Source: Nephrocerus scutellatus
Lineage: Eukaryota > Arthropoda > Insecta > Diptera > Pipunculidae
Assembly: GCA_947095585.1 (NCBI GenBank)
Contig: OX352764.1
Span: 4,139,001-4,203,000 of the forward strand
Length of the DNA: 64,000 nucleotides
Direction: 5' to 3'
Under the pieces are notes generated by a model, which searched no databases, was not told where the DNA came from, and saw only the letters and a program-made list of their open reading frames with translations. Position numbers and translations under genes: made by a program. Shown here in pieces: positions 22,803 to 33,599 of this stretch. Numbering within the stretch: position 1 is the first letter of the stretch; each line of letters opens with the position of its first letter.

Positions 22803-24547
22803 TTAAGCGCAAAAGTAGGCGACGCATTTTACATTTGACATAAATTTATAATGAGTGTTATCAAATCCGTGAATTTAAGGTCCCAGCCCTTAAAAGCCGT
22901 TGCATTCGCTTCAGTAACGTATGCAACTGACAGATCGATTTAAAATACAGGGGTCCTTTGAGAAGTGTCCCATAGGCAAAGCATGTGACGGAAGCGACGA
23001 AAAAAGTTGCTCGACCTTTAACTTTTTTCGCCGGAAAAAAAACTTGACAGTTTTTTCTCTCCCAGCAGTTTGAAGTTTATTTTGGCATTCTTTTGTTTTT
23101 TTTTTTTGCCTGTACAGTGCGACACCGTATTTAAAAGTTAAGGAAGGAAATGGCAACAAAACGCAAATGAAACAACTTATCACCGAAAATTACTTTATTT
23201 TTACAACAAAAAGTGAGTTTCTACAGGCAATAATTGGGCTTTCTGACATTTTCGCGTTATTACCTTACGCCAGAGATTTTAAAGCATTATATAGCTGCTG
23301 CATCACACCAAAAAGACGAACTACATGTAGTCTGTTGATTTTATTGTGTACACAAATCAATCTTGACATTTGACATAACCTGAAAATCAATCAAGACATC
23401 GCTTCTTCTTCTTCTTTTGAATTCGAAATACCAAAAAATCTGGTGCGGATTGATTTCTTGGCTAATCGATGGAACCCAATTTTTGATCTGAGATCGCCTC
23501 TAACAGTTCTGTATATTTTGGGTCTTTTTACTTATGTGGTTTTCGTTGGATTTTTCCCCTTTTTTGATCGAGTGCACTCGTTTTTATGGTTCAACCGAAC
23601 CAAACAAGTGCACTGGCCTTTTTTTTTATTTGTATTTGTGGTTGCTGTCACATATCAACAGTCAAAATGGCTGAACAATGCCAGTTTTTTTGTTGGTGCG
23701 TGTAGATAGAGGGGTATACTCGCACTCTGTGTAACTTTTTCCATCAAACGAAAACCACATTACACCAAAAACTGATGTCATCGATGCTTAGCACGAGACA
23801 CAATTTGTCATTCGATTTGTATTCACTGGAATTGATATTACACACACATGCAACAAAACAATGTAAACAAAAGATATTCGCATTTCGTGTTCGATTTGAT
23901 GAGAACAACTGACAGCTTCGAAAAAGATTTCGAAAAGGGAAAAAACGACATTAGAAATGTATTGCAGTAAATCTCCAAAAAAAAAGGTTGAAAAGAGTTA
24001 AGTACAAATAGCAAACTACACTTCAACAAGAGCAAATGTAGTGGCGTCAGTAGTACTTGTGTGTAGTTGCAATTTATTCTTAAAGGAACACAGTAATTTG
24101 TGATTCTTCTTTCAATGGATGAGGTAGCAAGAATAAACTCACCTTTACCGGTCAAACTGATTGCGGCGGCGGTGAGAATTTATGCCAGACAAGCGTATCA
24201 CAAAACGGTGTTGTACTCAGTCATATCATTGTCACATTATGGGACGAATTTAGCAATTTTTCATGATTGTAATTTTCGCTTCTGGTACAGCAATAGCCGT
24301 ATCCCATTTAATGATCCCTTGGTATCCGCAGTCATTTAATTAAATAGGACACAATTCCTTATTGAGGACTTGGAGAATTTCTCCGATATTCTAAAACTAA
24401 TGATTATTTTTAATTGCACAAACCGTACCCGAAAACAAATACACGGATAAGCTGTCAAAGTGACAGAGTTTTCGAGGTGAACGCAGTGCAAATGGAAAGC
24501 CAAACCGAAACCAATCTACCCAGCAAATGGAAAGAGACATAAGCCGT
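22803..24547. other. AT-rich intron, no gene recognised
   Basis: Unique or old repeat sequence. 24142-24245 is a degenerate relative of 21676-21790. Open frames here have no recognisable domain. Confidence 0.4.
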
Positions 24548-24674
24548 ATTTTATTTGCCGAGGAATAAGAAATTAGAACAACAATTGCACTGTCGAATTC
24601 CTTCTTTTGAATTGGTAAACCTGCTCTTTGGTTGGTTTTGACATTCGAATTCCTTATTCCTCGGCAAATAAAAT
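24548..24674. repeat. Perfect 22-bp inverted repeat around an 83-bp loop
   Basis: Left arm 24548-24569 and right arm 24653-24674 are exact reverse complements, centred on ATTTGCCGAGGAATAAG. Inside are two direct copies of CGAATTCCTT. It could be a short MITE or a local fold-back; no target-site duplication is clear. Confidence 0.85.
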
Positions 24675-24799
24675 GCAGCTATAAATGTTTTTGGATTCTT
24701 CATCTTTGTTAGTTGACTTTGACAGTTCATAAATTAAATTTCTGTCGGCATGATTCTGTCGTTCTGTCTGTCTTTCGTTCGTTCGGTGGTGGAATATTG

Positions 24800-24975
24800 C
24801 GATCTATTTTTAACCTACTTCCCATAGTCCGATTTTCTTTACATTTTTGTATCTTTTTACTTTCTATTTATCCGATTTTCTTTAAATTGCTACACATGTA
24901 TATTCCCGAAGGACAAAAACTGCACACATTTGTATTTCCGATTAGAGAATTTAAAAAAAAAACTTTTTTTTTTTT
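24800..24975 (+). repeat. Dispersed CCGATTTTCTT family, copy 1
   Basis: Contains two CCGATTTTCTTTA words, then CACACATTTGTATTTCCGAT and TAGAGAA. Related copies lie at 29825-29885 and 31675-31990. Confidence 0.6.
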
Positions 24976-25790
24976 TTACTGCTGAGCTGACAGAGAGCTG
25001 AGAATGTTGTCCCCCACTGAATGCGAAACTCCTCTCTGAGTAGAATGTCAATTATTCTGCGCATTCAATTATTTGAAACGCGTTGCGAATTTAGCAATTT
25101 TTATTCTTGTAGTTCTGTTTTTGGTACCGCACGTATTTCGTCAGACTCTTTAAATGCAACACTACTGTGAACGTAATTAAGTTACATCTTTTTTTCCTCC
25201 ATGAAAATTTCTCTCGAGTATAGAAAAGACTTTCTTGTGTGGTGGTTCTTGTCGTCGGGTGTCGCTTCTTCGTCATCACGTAGTCTCCTACTGTTTCTGT
25301 TTAATTTATTTCATTTTGTTAAATGTTATAAGATTATTAAGCAGAGAAAATTGTTTGAAAGTTTGTCGATTGTATTGGTGTTGGTGTCACAAATTCATCA
25401 TGGTTTCATCCCTCTTTTTAATATAATTCCAACCCCATTTTCCTTGAAGTTGTATTTAGCTCTAAAAAAACCGATTTGTTATAAGACTTTGAGTTAATTG
25501 TTTTATAAATGTGACAACGTTCCGATTCGACTTCACCAATTGATTAATTCAGTGTGATCTAAATGTGTTACATAGCATTTTGATTCTAATGTTGTAAGCT
25601 ACAATTTACACATAAGAAATAATTAAATTAAATTTTCTGTCCGAAAGTAATTTATATAAAGTGAACCCAAAAAAATGGGTGTTGACAAGTTTGGATAATT
25701 GCAAAAGCCAACAGGTAAGTGCAAGTACTTGAAACTTTAATTACATTTAAGCATATATTGCCTTCAAAAGGGTATAGGAACCCCTTGGAA
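24976..25790. other. AT-rich intron, no gene recognised
   Basis: No gene or named repeat. Polypyrimidine and T runs only. 25085-25140 shows a weak match to the 24250-24300 sequence (GAATTTAGCAATTTTT). Confidence 0.4.
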
Positions 25791-25794
25791 TAAA

Positions 25795-26110
25795 ATGCCA
25801 AAATCAAAATCACAGTTTACAAAATACAAATTAGCAAAATCCCAAAAACTAAAAAAAATTAACAGAGCTCAAAGTTGGTTGGGAACGCTATACGAAAATT
25901 AAATCCCAAAATCAAAATCCCAATTTACAAAATCCCTAAATCAAAATCCCAATTTACAAAATCCCAAAATCAAAATCCCAATTTACAAAATCCCTAAATC
26001 AAAATCCCAATTTACAGAATCCCAAAATCAAAATCCCAATTTACAAAATCCCTAAATCAAAATCCCAATTTACAAAATCCCAAAATCAAAATCCCAATAT
26101 CCAGTCACAA
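25795..26110. repeat. ATCCCAAAATCAAAATCCCAATTTACAA-type tandem repeat
   Basis: A purine-rich tandem array of a short word, AAAATCCCAATTTACA, alternating with AAAATCCCTAAATC. It is clearest from 25905 to 26100 with a period near 50 bp (two alternating half-units). No coding. Confidence 0.9.
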
Positions 26111-26269
26111 TATTTCCTTTTGAGAGGTATTTTTGTAAACTATGCGCTCATTTGACAATGGGATTTTGCTAATTGAGTTTTTTATTTTAGAATTTTGAAT
26201 ATTGGGATTTTTTATTACAGAATTCAATTTTGTGATACTGTTTCTAAACTAACATAACGTTGGCTTCTA

Positions 26270-26680
26270 CCAACGACGTCAATGTCTTTTGCATAAGCCA
26301 GTATCTGAATTGACTTATAGAGCATTATTCCTCTCGCTGTTACGTCAAAGTCTCTGGTCACTTTATCCAACGCTAGGTTGAAGAGGACGCAGGCCAGACC
26401 AACATTTTTAGGAGCTGGTTTTAAATGTTGAATGGGCTTGATAGTGATCCGGATATTCTTACTTGGCTTATAACATTGGTCATGGTCAACCTAGATAGTC
26501 GTGCCAGTTTATTTGGAATGCCGAATTCTTGCATGGCTTTATAAAGTTCTACTCTGGCTATAGACTTTTTTACATATTAAAGCCGCCTATGATAGCGCTT
26601 TAAAGTCTATAAAAAGATAGTGTAGTGAGTTTTGAAACTCTAGACATTTTTCCATCACCTTTTATGCGGTACTCAACAAC
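26270..26680 (-). mobile_element. RTE-like RT fragment with inverted palm segment
   Basis: The minus strand matches the plus-strand fragment at 53130-53790. It reads RVELYKAMQEFGIPNKLARL (near 26550-26490), VRISGSLSSPFNI and KSIQILAYAKDIDVV (near 26300). The active site that should read YADD reads YAKD. The piece that should encode FKAAYDS (TAAAGCCGCCTATGATAGCG at 26580-26599) lies in the opposite orientation to its neighbours. Inactive. Confidence 0.75.
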
Positions 26681-26739
26681 GTTATACCGCGATAATTGCT
26701 GTATGTTGTGATATCTCCCTTCTTATGTATGGGGCACAG

Positions 26740-27730
26740 GAGGGGTAAACAAGTTATAAACAAGGCCCTTAAGTTATTTGAGTTGGACGGGACGAAAGCT
26801 GTAGCATATGCAGACGATGTGGTGATTCTTGTGATTAAAGGGCTCTAGGGAAGGTTAGCTCCTGGGCTACCAGTTGTGGACTGGAAGTTAACTCTATGAA
26901 AACTGAAATGGTACTTTCACCGCTAAGACCAAAATACCGATTCGCAAAGCTTAATGGCCAGAGGCTAAATATCTCGGCGTGATCCTCGATAGGAAACTCA
27001 GCTGGAAGTCAAACATAGAATTCAGGGTTAAGAAAGCATGTATTGCCTTATACGCCTGTCACAAAATCAATGGTAAGAAATGGGGCTCGCAGCCGAGGAT
27101 GATACGGTGATACGACCCCTTCTTACCTATGGTGCGCTAATCTGGTGGCCGGCGATTAACAAAAAAAAAACAATGTCACCAAGCTAGATAGATTACAAAG
27201 ATCAGCTGGTGCACTAAGGTCTTGCCCTATCGATGCTCTCAATACAATTTTACATCTATTACCCCCCGACCTATTTATTAAATACGTTGCGACGTAAAGC
27301 GCTGTCCGTTTTAGAGAACCTGGGTGGATTGTTGGCAAAACGTACGGGCACTGCAATTTACTGCAGTTGATACCAAAGGATATGATACCATCCTCAACTG
27401 ACTACTGCATTCCTAAATTCAGTCCCAGTTTAGTCGTTGAGTTTCCCACTAGGGAAAGTTGGAAGAACGAAGGAGTTTGGGGGTTTTTGACGTTACTTTA
27501 TTCACCGACTGGTCCAAGATAAGTAATTGAGTTGGCGCTGGAGTCTTCTCTGAAAAACTTAATCTTTCAATATCCTACAAGCTTCCTGACTCTGCTAGCA
27601 TCTTTCAGGCGGGGACCCTGGCACTTGCTAACACTACCGCTATAAATGGTAGGGTTTGCATATGCCTGGACAGCCAGTCCGCAATCAGAGCCATTAATGC
27701 AATAAACGATAAAGTCATTCATTATTGCCG
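26740..27730 (+). mobile_element. LOA-like RT/RNase H relic
   Basis: Plus strand: KALKLFELDGTKAVAYADDV, with YADD at 26807-26818, then AKLNGQRL-like and YLGVILDRKLSWKS blocks near 26950-27010, then LLTYGALIWWPAINK near 27120-27160. An RNase H start follows at 27490-27730 (VGAGVFSEKLNLSISYKLPD, FQAGTLALA, ICLDSQSAIRAINAI). Several frameshifts. It is the same broad family as 33600-35075. Confidence 0.78.
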
Positions 27731-29820
27731 TGGTCCAAGTCATTCAGGGAGTTATCCCTTGGCAATGAGTTGATGTATAAAAAAAATCCTTCCTTTCGTT
27801 CCTTGCTTCTATTTTGTATTAAAATGGAGCGAAAAATCCATTTAGAAAAACAAGGAAGAAGCTATTTCACATTTATTATGGAATCTAATCCCACGGGGAA
27901 ATTGCTTTTTACTAAGCTTGTGTTTTATAATCGGGTATTCCTTAGGCGTTGAGTATGATTCCAGAAACGGAAGCTCCCCAATAGCTCGTCTATTGTAGAA
28001 CATACACACACACTGATAAGGAGCAGTAATCTGGCAATCACAATTAATTAATTTGTAATGGCATCGAGCACACCTACACACCCGCAAGCCAAAACATTTC
28101 CATTATCTGTGATTATTGTTTGTGCGCTCCCTTCCTAACTGCTACACTCGTATGTCTGGATTATGTCTATGGATTTGCATACCGCCTTGCGGGAGATAAT
28201 TTTCAATTTCAATGGATGCACAAACAGAGTGTGACCGACCGACCGACCAGCCGAACAACCCACCAACATGCATCACGTGCTGCTGAGCTGCAATCCAAGT
28301 TTGGTTTCGTGCTCCAGCAAACATTCCTTTATCTGCTGTGCTGCTCGATTGAAACGTTCAATGCTAAACGCTAGAGTTTAATCTGGGAATTTCTTGTTAA
28401 TCCTCGACATAGACGCCACGATGTTGATGATGATGACGATGATGATGAAAACTTGTGTGAACCTTCCCTCTCCGATGCACGTTGCCTTCAAATTGCGTTT
28501 CCATTTCATCACCTATGCTCGCGTATAGTTCCATCAGAACTCGATTACTCCGCTTCCGCGTACGTCGCGGAGAAATTTCGTCTGCTGAACTCCTCGTAGC
28601 TGTGTGATGTGGTGAATGGATCGTCTTCTTCGATTTATTATTACTTCTCCATTGAGATTGTTCATCCAACGTAGACATAGTAGTGGAAAGCGAGTACATT
28701 GCAGAGGATTTTTGTTTAGAAAATGAGTTTCGCCTTCCACGAGTACCAATTTATTGCTCCGTACATACTCATGTTCTGTTTTTCTTTGCTCGCTAGCGAT
28801 AATGGAGGTCAGTAAAGGTAAAATATTGAAAAAGGCTTCAAATTGCGTTTTATGACTCAAGGTACTTTTGAAAGAAATCATGCTGTATAGATGGTAAGCC
28901 AGATGGAATGAATGTGAAAATGAAAGGGGGGTGACGTTCGAGTTCATTAAGGATTAACAATATGCCAGTATAAATTTGGTCATAGTAGCCTTAATGCATT
29001 TTTGTATCAAAGGCACCTAAGTGATTCTAAAGGCTGTGTCTATGGTTCCCTCAGGGAAGACTGGCGACATATTCTGTTGTACTCGGACGTCAGAGACTTG
29101 AATGCGATGGGGATTCAGTAGCTAAACGGTGAGTTTGAATTTGGATCAGCTTTAAGATGCAGGGTACAAGTTGAATGTTTGAATGGGTATGCAAAATTGG
29201 TGTTTGGGCGGCGGAAAGCTAGGTGTTGCGGGTGTCGGCGTCGACAGACAGACTGACTACTTACGAACGAAAGTACAGTTGGACAACTTGGACGGAATTG
29301 GACGACTTAGGGCTGACTGACTATGGCCCACCAGTCCGGAGTTGTGAGGAACTCAACTGGTGTAGTGGCTGCGTGGTTGATGGCTGCTGGTTGCTAGTCT
29401 AGCTTCTAGCCGCTAGCTTTCAACTGGTTGCTACGAAATCCCACCGGTGTCGGGGAGTCCACGGATAAATGTCCGTCCCCCGCAGATGGAGCGGCCCTTC
29501 GGGGAGTTGTCGTGGTGGCTGTGGCTGTGGCTGTGGTTATGGCGTGCAGTTGCGTTTGATACAGCCGGGTGCCGTGACCCAAAGATCGGCAGAGATTTAG
29601 ATAGGTCTCACTCCCATCAGTGAGAACGCTGGGCCCTTACACCCAGTTGTACTGATACATCTGCAATAGAATATTTTATGGATGGGCGTTGATTGGCGTT
29701 TCAAAACTGAATCCGTGTCTGAAGAGGACAGTGGGGTAATTCGTTTCTTGCAGGTAACTACGTTAATCTTATAGACAGCTTCTGTCGGTGGCTGGTGGAA
29801 TCTTGGGATCAATTTTAAAT
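27731..29820. other. Spire intron, no gene confirmed
   Basis: Holds a GAT/GAC triplet run at about 28415-28450 and a GGCTGT repeat at 29515-29540. Two overlapping minus-strand open frames (28534-28947 and 28397-28699) have no known domain. Region 29210-29640 is GC-richer with short CTGACT and TGGTTG repeats and may be an old retrotransposon 5' end; this is a guess. Confidence 0.35.
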
Positions 29821-29824
29821 CCAC

Positions 29825-29885
29825 TTCCTTAAGCCCGATTTTACTCAAACTTTGCACACATGTGTATCTCCGATTAGAGAAAACT
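29825..29885 (+). repeat. Dispersed CCGATTTTCTT family, copy 2
   Basis: CCCGATTTTACTCAAACTTT followed by GCACACATGTGTATCTCCGA and TTAGAGAA, matching the same order at 24890-24950 and 31690-31740. Confidence 0.65.
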
Positions 29886-29920
29886 TCCCGAGCGAATAAT
29901 TCATGTCAAACGCTATTTTT

Positions 29921-30036
29921 TTTTTATATAATGTACACACGCTAAAGGGGTTTGCACCCTTATAATGCTTAGCACAGCGTGGGCGTTAGAAAATTAGGGA
30001 GAGGAAAAGATGAGATGTCTATGCACGCGAGTCTTA
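29921..30036 (-). repeat. Left arm of 115-bp inverted repeat (retrotransposon 3' end, inverted)
   Basis: From the T run and ATAATGTACACACGCTAA through CCCTTATAATGCTTAGCACA and TTAGGGAGAGGAAAAGA to GATGTCTATGCACG. It is about 85-90 percent identical by eye to the reverse complement of 31032-31145. It ends in T's where the partner ends in A's, as expected of a non-LTR 3' tail in minus orientation. Confidence 0.85.
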
Positions 30037-30059
30037 TGGAAAAGGAAATAACAATGTCC

Positions 30060-30320
30060 TGCACATCGAGCTGTTTTCTCTTCACCATGTCAACGTCGTG
30101 ATAATGCTCATAGAGCTCATCATTATAGATTCTCCAGAATCGTCGAAAAAGGGGGCCAGCAATTCTCCATAAGACTTTCCTCTGGACTTTCCTCTCTAGT
30201 TTCCACTCGATGTGGCTAATAGGTCATAGTGCTTTTTGCTAAAGCACTTAGGGCTATTCTCGTACTATGTTGGTTTCGACTTAGTAGCAGGGACTTGCGT
30301 ACTAGCAAGTGTATTTGATT
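30060..30320 (-). mobile_element. RTE-type C-terminal fragment
   Basis: Nucleotide similarity to 45735-45910: GAGCTCATCATTATAGATTC, GGGGCCAGCAATTCTCCATA and TGCTTTTTGCTAAAGCAC against the corresponding words there. The open frame is lost. Confidence 0.6.
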
Positions 30321-30532
30321 TAGGAGTACCACACCAAATACGGCAAAATAGGTGCCGATGGGTGAGGATTGGCAAAGGCGGCGGCCGCTAAGCAGGGGTA
30401 GTGACTATGTCACTGAAAAGTTTGGTGTGCTTGCTAGAAATACTTTACCAACATGTGGCGTATTGCTCAGTTATAGCTGACAGCGAGCGACTGAACGGTA
30501 AATAAAATTGGTTAAAGGAGTTTTTCGGGAGA

Positions 30533-30846
30533 AGGGACTGAAGGCCTATAAAACAAAGCACGACAACAAGTAGGGATACTGAAGGCTTATAAAACAATGA
30601 TCGACAGCAAGGAGGGATACTGTAGTCCTATAAATAAAAGGCACGACATCAAGGAGGGATACTGAAGGCCTATAAAACAAGGCACGACAGCAAGGAAGGA
30701 TACTGAAGGCCTATAAGAAATGCTCTACAGCAAGGAGGGATACTGAAGGCCTATAAAAAAATTCTCGACAGCAAGGATGGATACTGAAGGCCTATACAAC
30801 AAGGTACGACAGCAATGAGGGATATTTAAGGCCTATAAAACAAGGA
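30533..30846. repeat. 42-bp tandem repeat, about 7 units
   Basis: Imperfect units of GGGATACTGAAGGCCTATAA then AACAAGGCACGACAGCAAGG, period about 41-43 bp. They lie between the two arms of the inverted repeat at 29921 and 31145. Confidence 0.93.
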
Positions 30847-30899
30847 ACGTTTTGTTTGGTAGGGAGGGTGGGTGCGTATTACCCGTGCCTCAACTCGAG

Positions 30900-31145
30900 C
30901 CCACGGATCCATCATTAAGCCTGTGTTCGGACGTACAAACCAATTCAGAGATTCCTTCTTTAGCCGCACAATTGTTATGTGGAATGAATTGTCCAATTCT
31001 GTGTTTCCGCATTTGTATGATGTGCACATTTAAGACACACGTGCATAGACATCTTATCTTTTCCTCTCCCTAATTTCCTAACGCGACGCTGTGCTAAGCA
31101 TTATAAGGGTGCAAATCCATTAGCGTGTATACATTATAAAAAAAA
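30900..31145 (+). mobile_element. Jockey/CR1-like RT C-terminus and 3' end
   Basis: Plus strand reads FRDSFFSRTIVMWNELSNSV then FPHLYDVHI and, after a frame change, FKTHVHRHL. This is the usual last segment of Jockey/CR1-type RTs (SFLPRT..LWN.LP...FP). The 3' UTR follows, containing TTATAAGGGTGCAAATCCAT, and ends in an A run at 31138-31145. Positions 31032-31145 form the right arm of the inverted repeat. Confidence 0.75.
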
Positions 31146-31674
31146 TGGCGCCTTTTAGACTGTTGCCCAGTCTTTTATAATTAATTCTGCCGATTTTGAT
31201 CACAAAAAAATATACTGTTTTGGTTAAATGGAGCCCGGCTAGTGGTCTTATTCACTACCTAACCACTAATTTTTAAAAACCGTGTGTGAATTTTATGTTT
31301 TATGAATATTTTTCATATCATATTGTTTTCTGCTATGCGAGTGATGTAGTCACCCGTCACAAATGTATTTCGCTATATGAGCGGCCACAAACACGAACCA
31401 ATGTAATAGAAAAGCAAGTTTCTCAGCTCGCCATTATTATCTGAAATTCAGTCTAAAGACTGAACTATCTTAAAAGCCTAATAGTATGCAACGTAAAATG
31501 TAGCTCTTTCAGCCATTAGCGTTTTCTGAAATGGCCTGAAAAAACCACATTTACCATTGCATACCTTTAGACTTAAAAAAGAATCGATAGCGATGCGTAT
31601 ATTGAGTATTTTTCTCTACTTTTCCATCTTCTACCCGCCCGTGGCTGGCTGGCTGGCTGATGGAATCTTATAAT
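31146..31674. other. Intron, no gene recognised
   Basis: AT-rich sequence with no clear repeat or open frame. A short GGCT run lies at 31640-31660. Confidence 0.4.
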
Positions 31675-31990
31675 CAATTTTTAACCAACTTTCTAAAGTC
31701 CGATTCCATTTGAAAGTTGCACACATATGTATCTTCGATGACAACACTTTCTATTAAAATTTGGTGCCCTTCGGGCCTCGAGTTCAGAGAGCTCCCATAC
31801 AAATATTTTACAAAACTTAACCGATTTTCTTGACATTTTTTTTTGATGCACAACACTTTTTGTAAAAATTTGAATGTGATCGGGCCCCAAGGTCGTGGGG
31901 CACCCATGCAAATTTTATAAAAAAAAGTACCCGATTTTCTTCAAAATTTATACGCACATGTATCTCCGATTTGCTTTGCTTTGCAACCGT
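31675..31990 (+). repeat. Dispersed CCGATTTTCTT family, copy 3 (internally repeated)
   Basis: Three internal units of about 130 bp, each with a CCGATT(T)TCTT-like start, ATGTATCT.CGAT or TTTGATGCACAACACTTT, then a TTGGTGCCCTTCGGGCC- or GATCGGGCCCCAAGG-like block and CCCATRCAAATTTTA. No coding capacity. Confidence 0.75.
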
Positions 31991-33595
31991 TCACAGTGGG
32001 TCAAATTCAATTAACTTGACCGGAACGTGATATGGCCGAAAGATGTGATACCTCGAGATAACAGTGAAGCATTGTGCTGTTCGCTTGTAACTAGGTAGAT
32101 ATATTGCAGAAAATGCTCCTCAAAAATGTACAATTCCAAGCGGGAGAAAGTAATCACTCAGCACATAATGGATGGGTGTGTGTGTGTTTATGTTAACATA
32201 CAATGGATAAGACGACGGCTTCATTTGAATGGATATGGATGAGTCTTAATTTGCATTTTGTTGTGCGCCAGCAGGCTGTCTATATGGTTCCGTTGTAACG
32301 TGTTGTCATCCAAAACTATGAAGAGACGAACGAAAGAAGCACCAACAAACGGACAGTGAAATATTTCACGATGGATGATGTTTTGGATTTATTCGGCGGC
32401 GGGTGGGTGGCTCCTGAGAAATTGTCGTTGCATAAAATGAAAGAGGGCTTCGCTCCTCCTGCACGACTTTTATTCTGTGGTTAATGCACCCCATACTGAA
32501 GTTGTTTCCTCTCCCCTTCCCTAACTACTGCCCTAATGTATTACACTTACACAGCAAAGTGAAGTGACGACCAACGACACAGTTTGCTCCACTTGCCTGC
32601 GAGTGAATTTTTGTGCTTGATTGCGTACAACAACGGGCCTCCTCAGGGCTAAACTCTGTGTTGTATGCGGATTGAAGGAATTCATTCATCCGGATCTGGA
32701 AATTTTACAAAAAAAAAACTATCCATCGCCAGTGGCACCATTCCGATTTGTCTCGCATTTATATCTCGAATTTCTGTTCCTTTGAGTGGAGCTTCAAAAA
32801 TGGGGTTAAAAACGGCTTATACCATCGCAATGACAAGTTGATCACAGTGACACAAACACATACACACACTATCGTACAAAACGGAACAAAATAATCTCAC
32901 AATCCAGGGATAATCGCACTCAATTGAACAAAAGTACGACCATTTATTTGCACTCGTATTTGCTTCTGCAGGCGTTTCCTGTGACCCTAATTATGGGAAC
33001 GTGAAGTTTACTCCTAATACTAATGTCCGTCTCTTCGCCAGTGGGTTGGGTTGGGCTGAATTTTAAATTCCACTCAGCTCTGCTCCGTTTGCTCAAGAAA
33101 TGAAGTGTTTACCTCCATTTGGGTGCAGGATTTTTGTGTTTTTCGAACAAAAATTCGAGTTGATGGTCGTGTTGGTGCTGATGACAAATTTGGTCAGCAG
33201 TTTATGGTCTCTTGTAGAACATATTAATTGTATAGCAGACGCTATACAATTATTGTCAAGACTATTTTAGGTCACCGTGAATCAAAACAAAAAAGGTCCA
33301 ACGAAATTTTTCGGCACTTTACGTGCTGATTTGTTGTCTATATCCAACGGAATGTTTTATACATATTTAGCTGCACAGCTAGGCTGCGGTCCTGGCTTCC
33401 CTACCAAAAATGTATCCACCGGTCCCGATTATGAGCCGATGATATCCTGGGATCTGGGGGTTCGTGCGTTGGAGTACTGAGCGGGAGGCTCAAAGTTCTT
33501 ATCCCATAAAAACGAAAAATCGTATTCAAGGTCCCGACCTATAGCAAATGTCTGACCACAAACGTTCGAAAGTAATAACTGTCAATTCGCTTTTC
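31991..33595. other. Spire intron, no gene recognised
   Basis: Unique-looking. A 67-codon plus frame at 33277-33480 has no known domain. A 10-bp near-palindrome, TTGTATAGC..GCTATACAA, lies near 33228-33250. Confidence 0.4.
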
Positions 33596-33599
33596 AGAT

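Noticed and set aside
28397..28947. Two overlapping minus-strand frames of 137 and 100 codons, one ending in a His-rich stretch
   Set aside because: They lie in different frames, have no recognisable domain or splice context, and the His run comes from a GAT/GAC microsatellite on the other strand.
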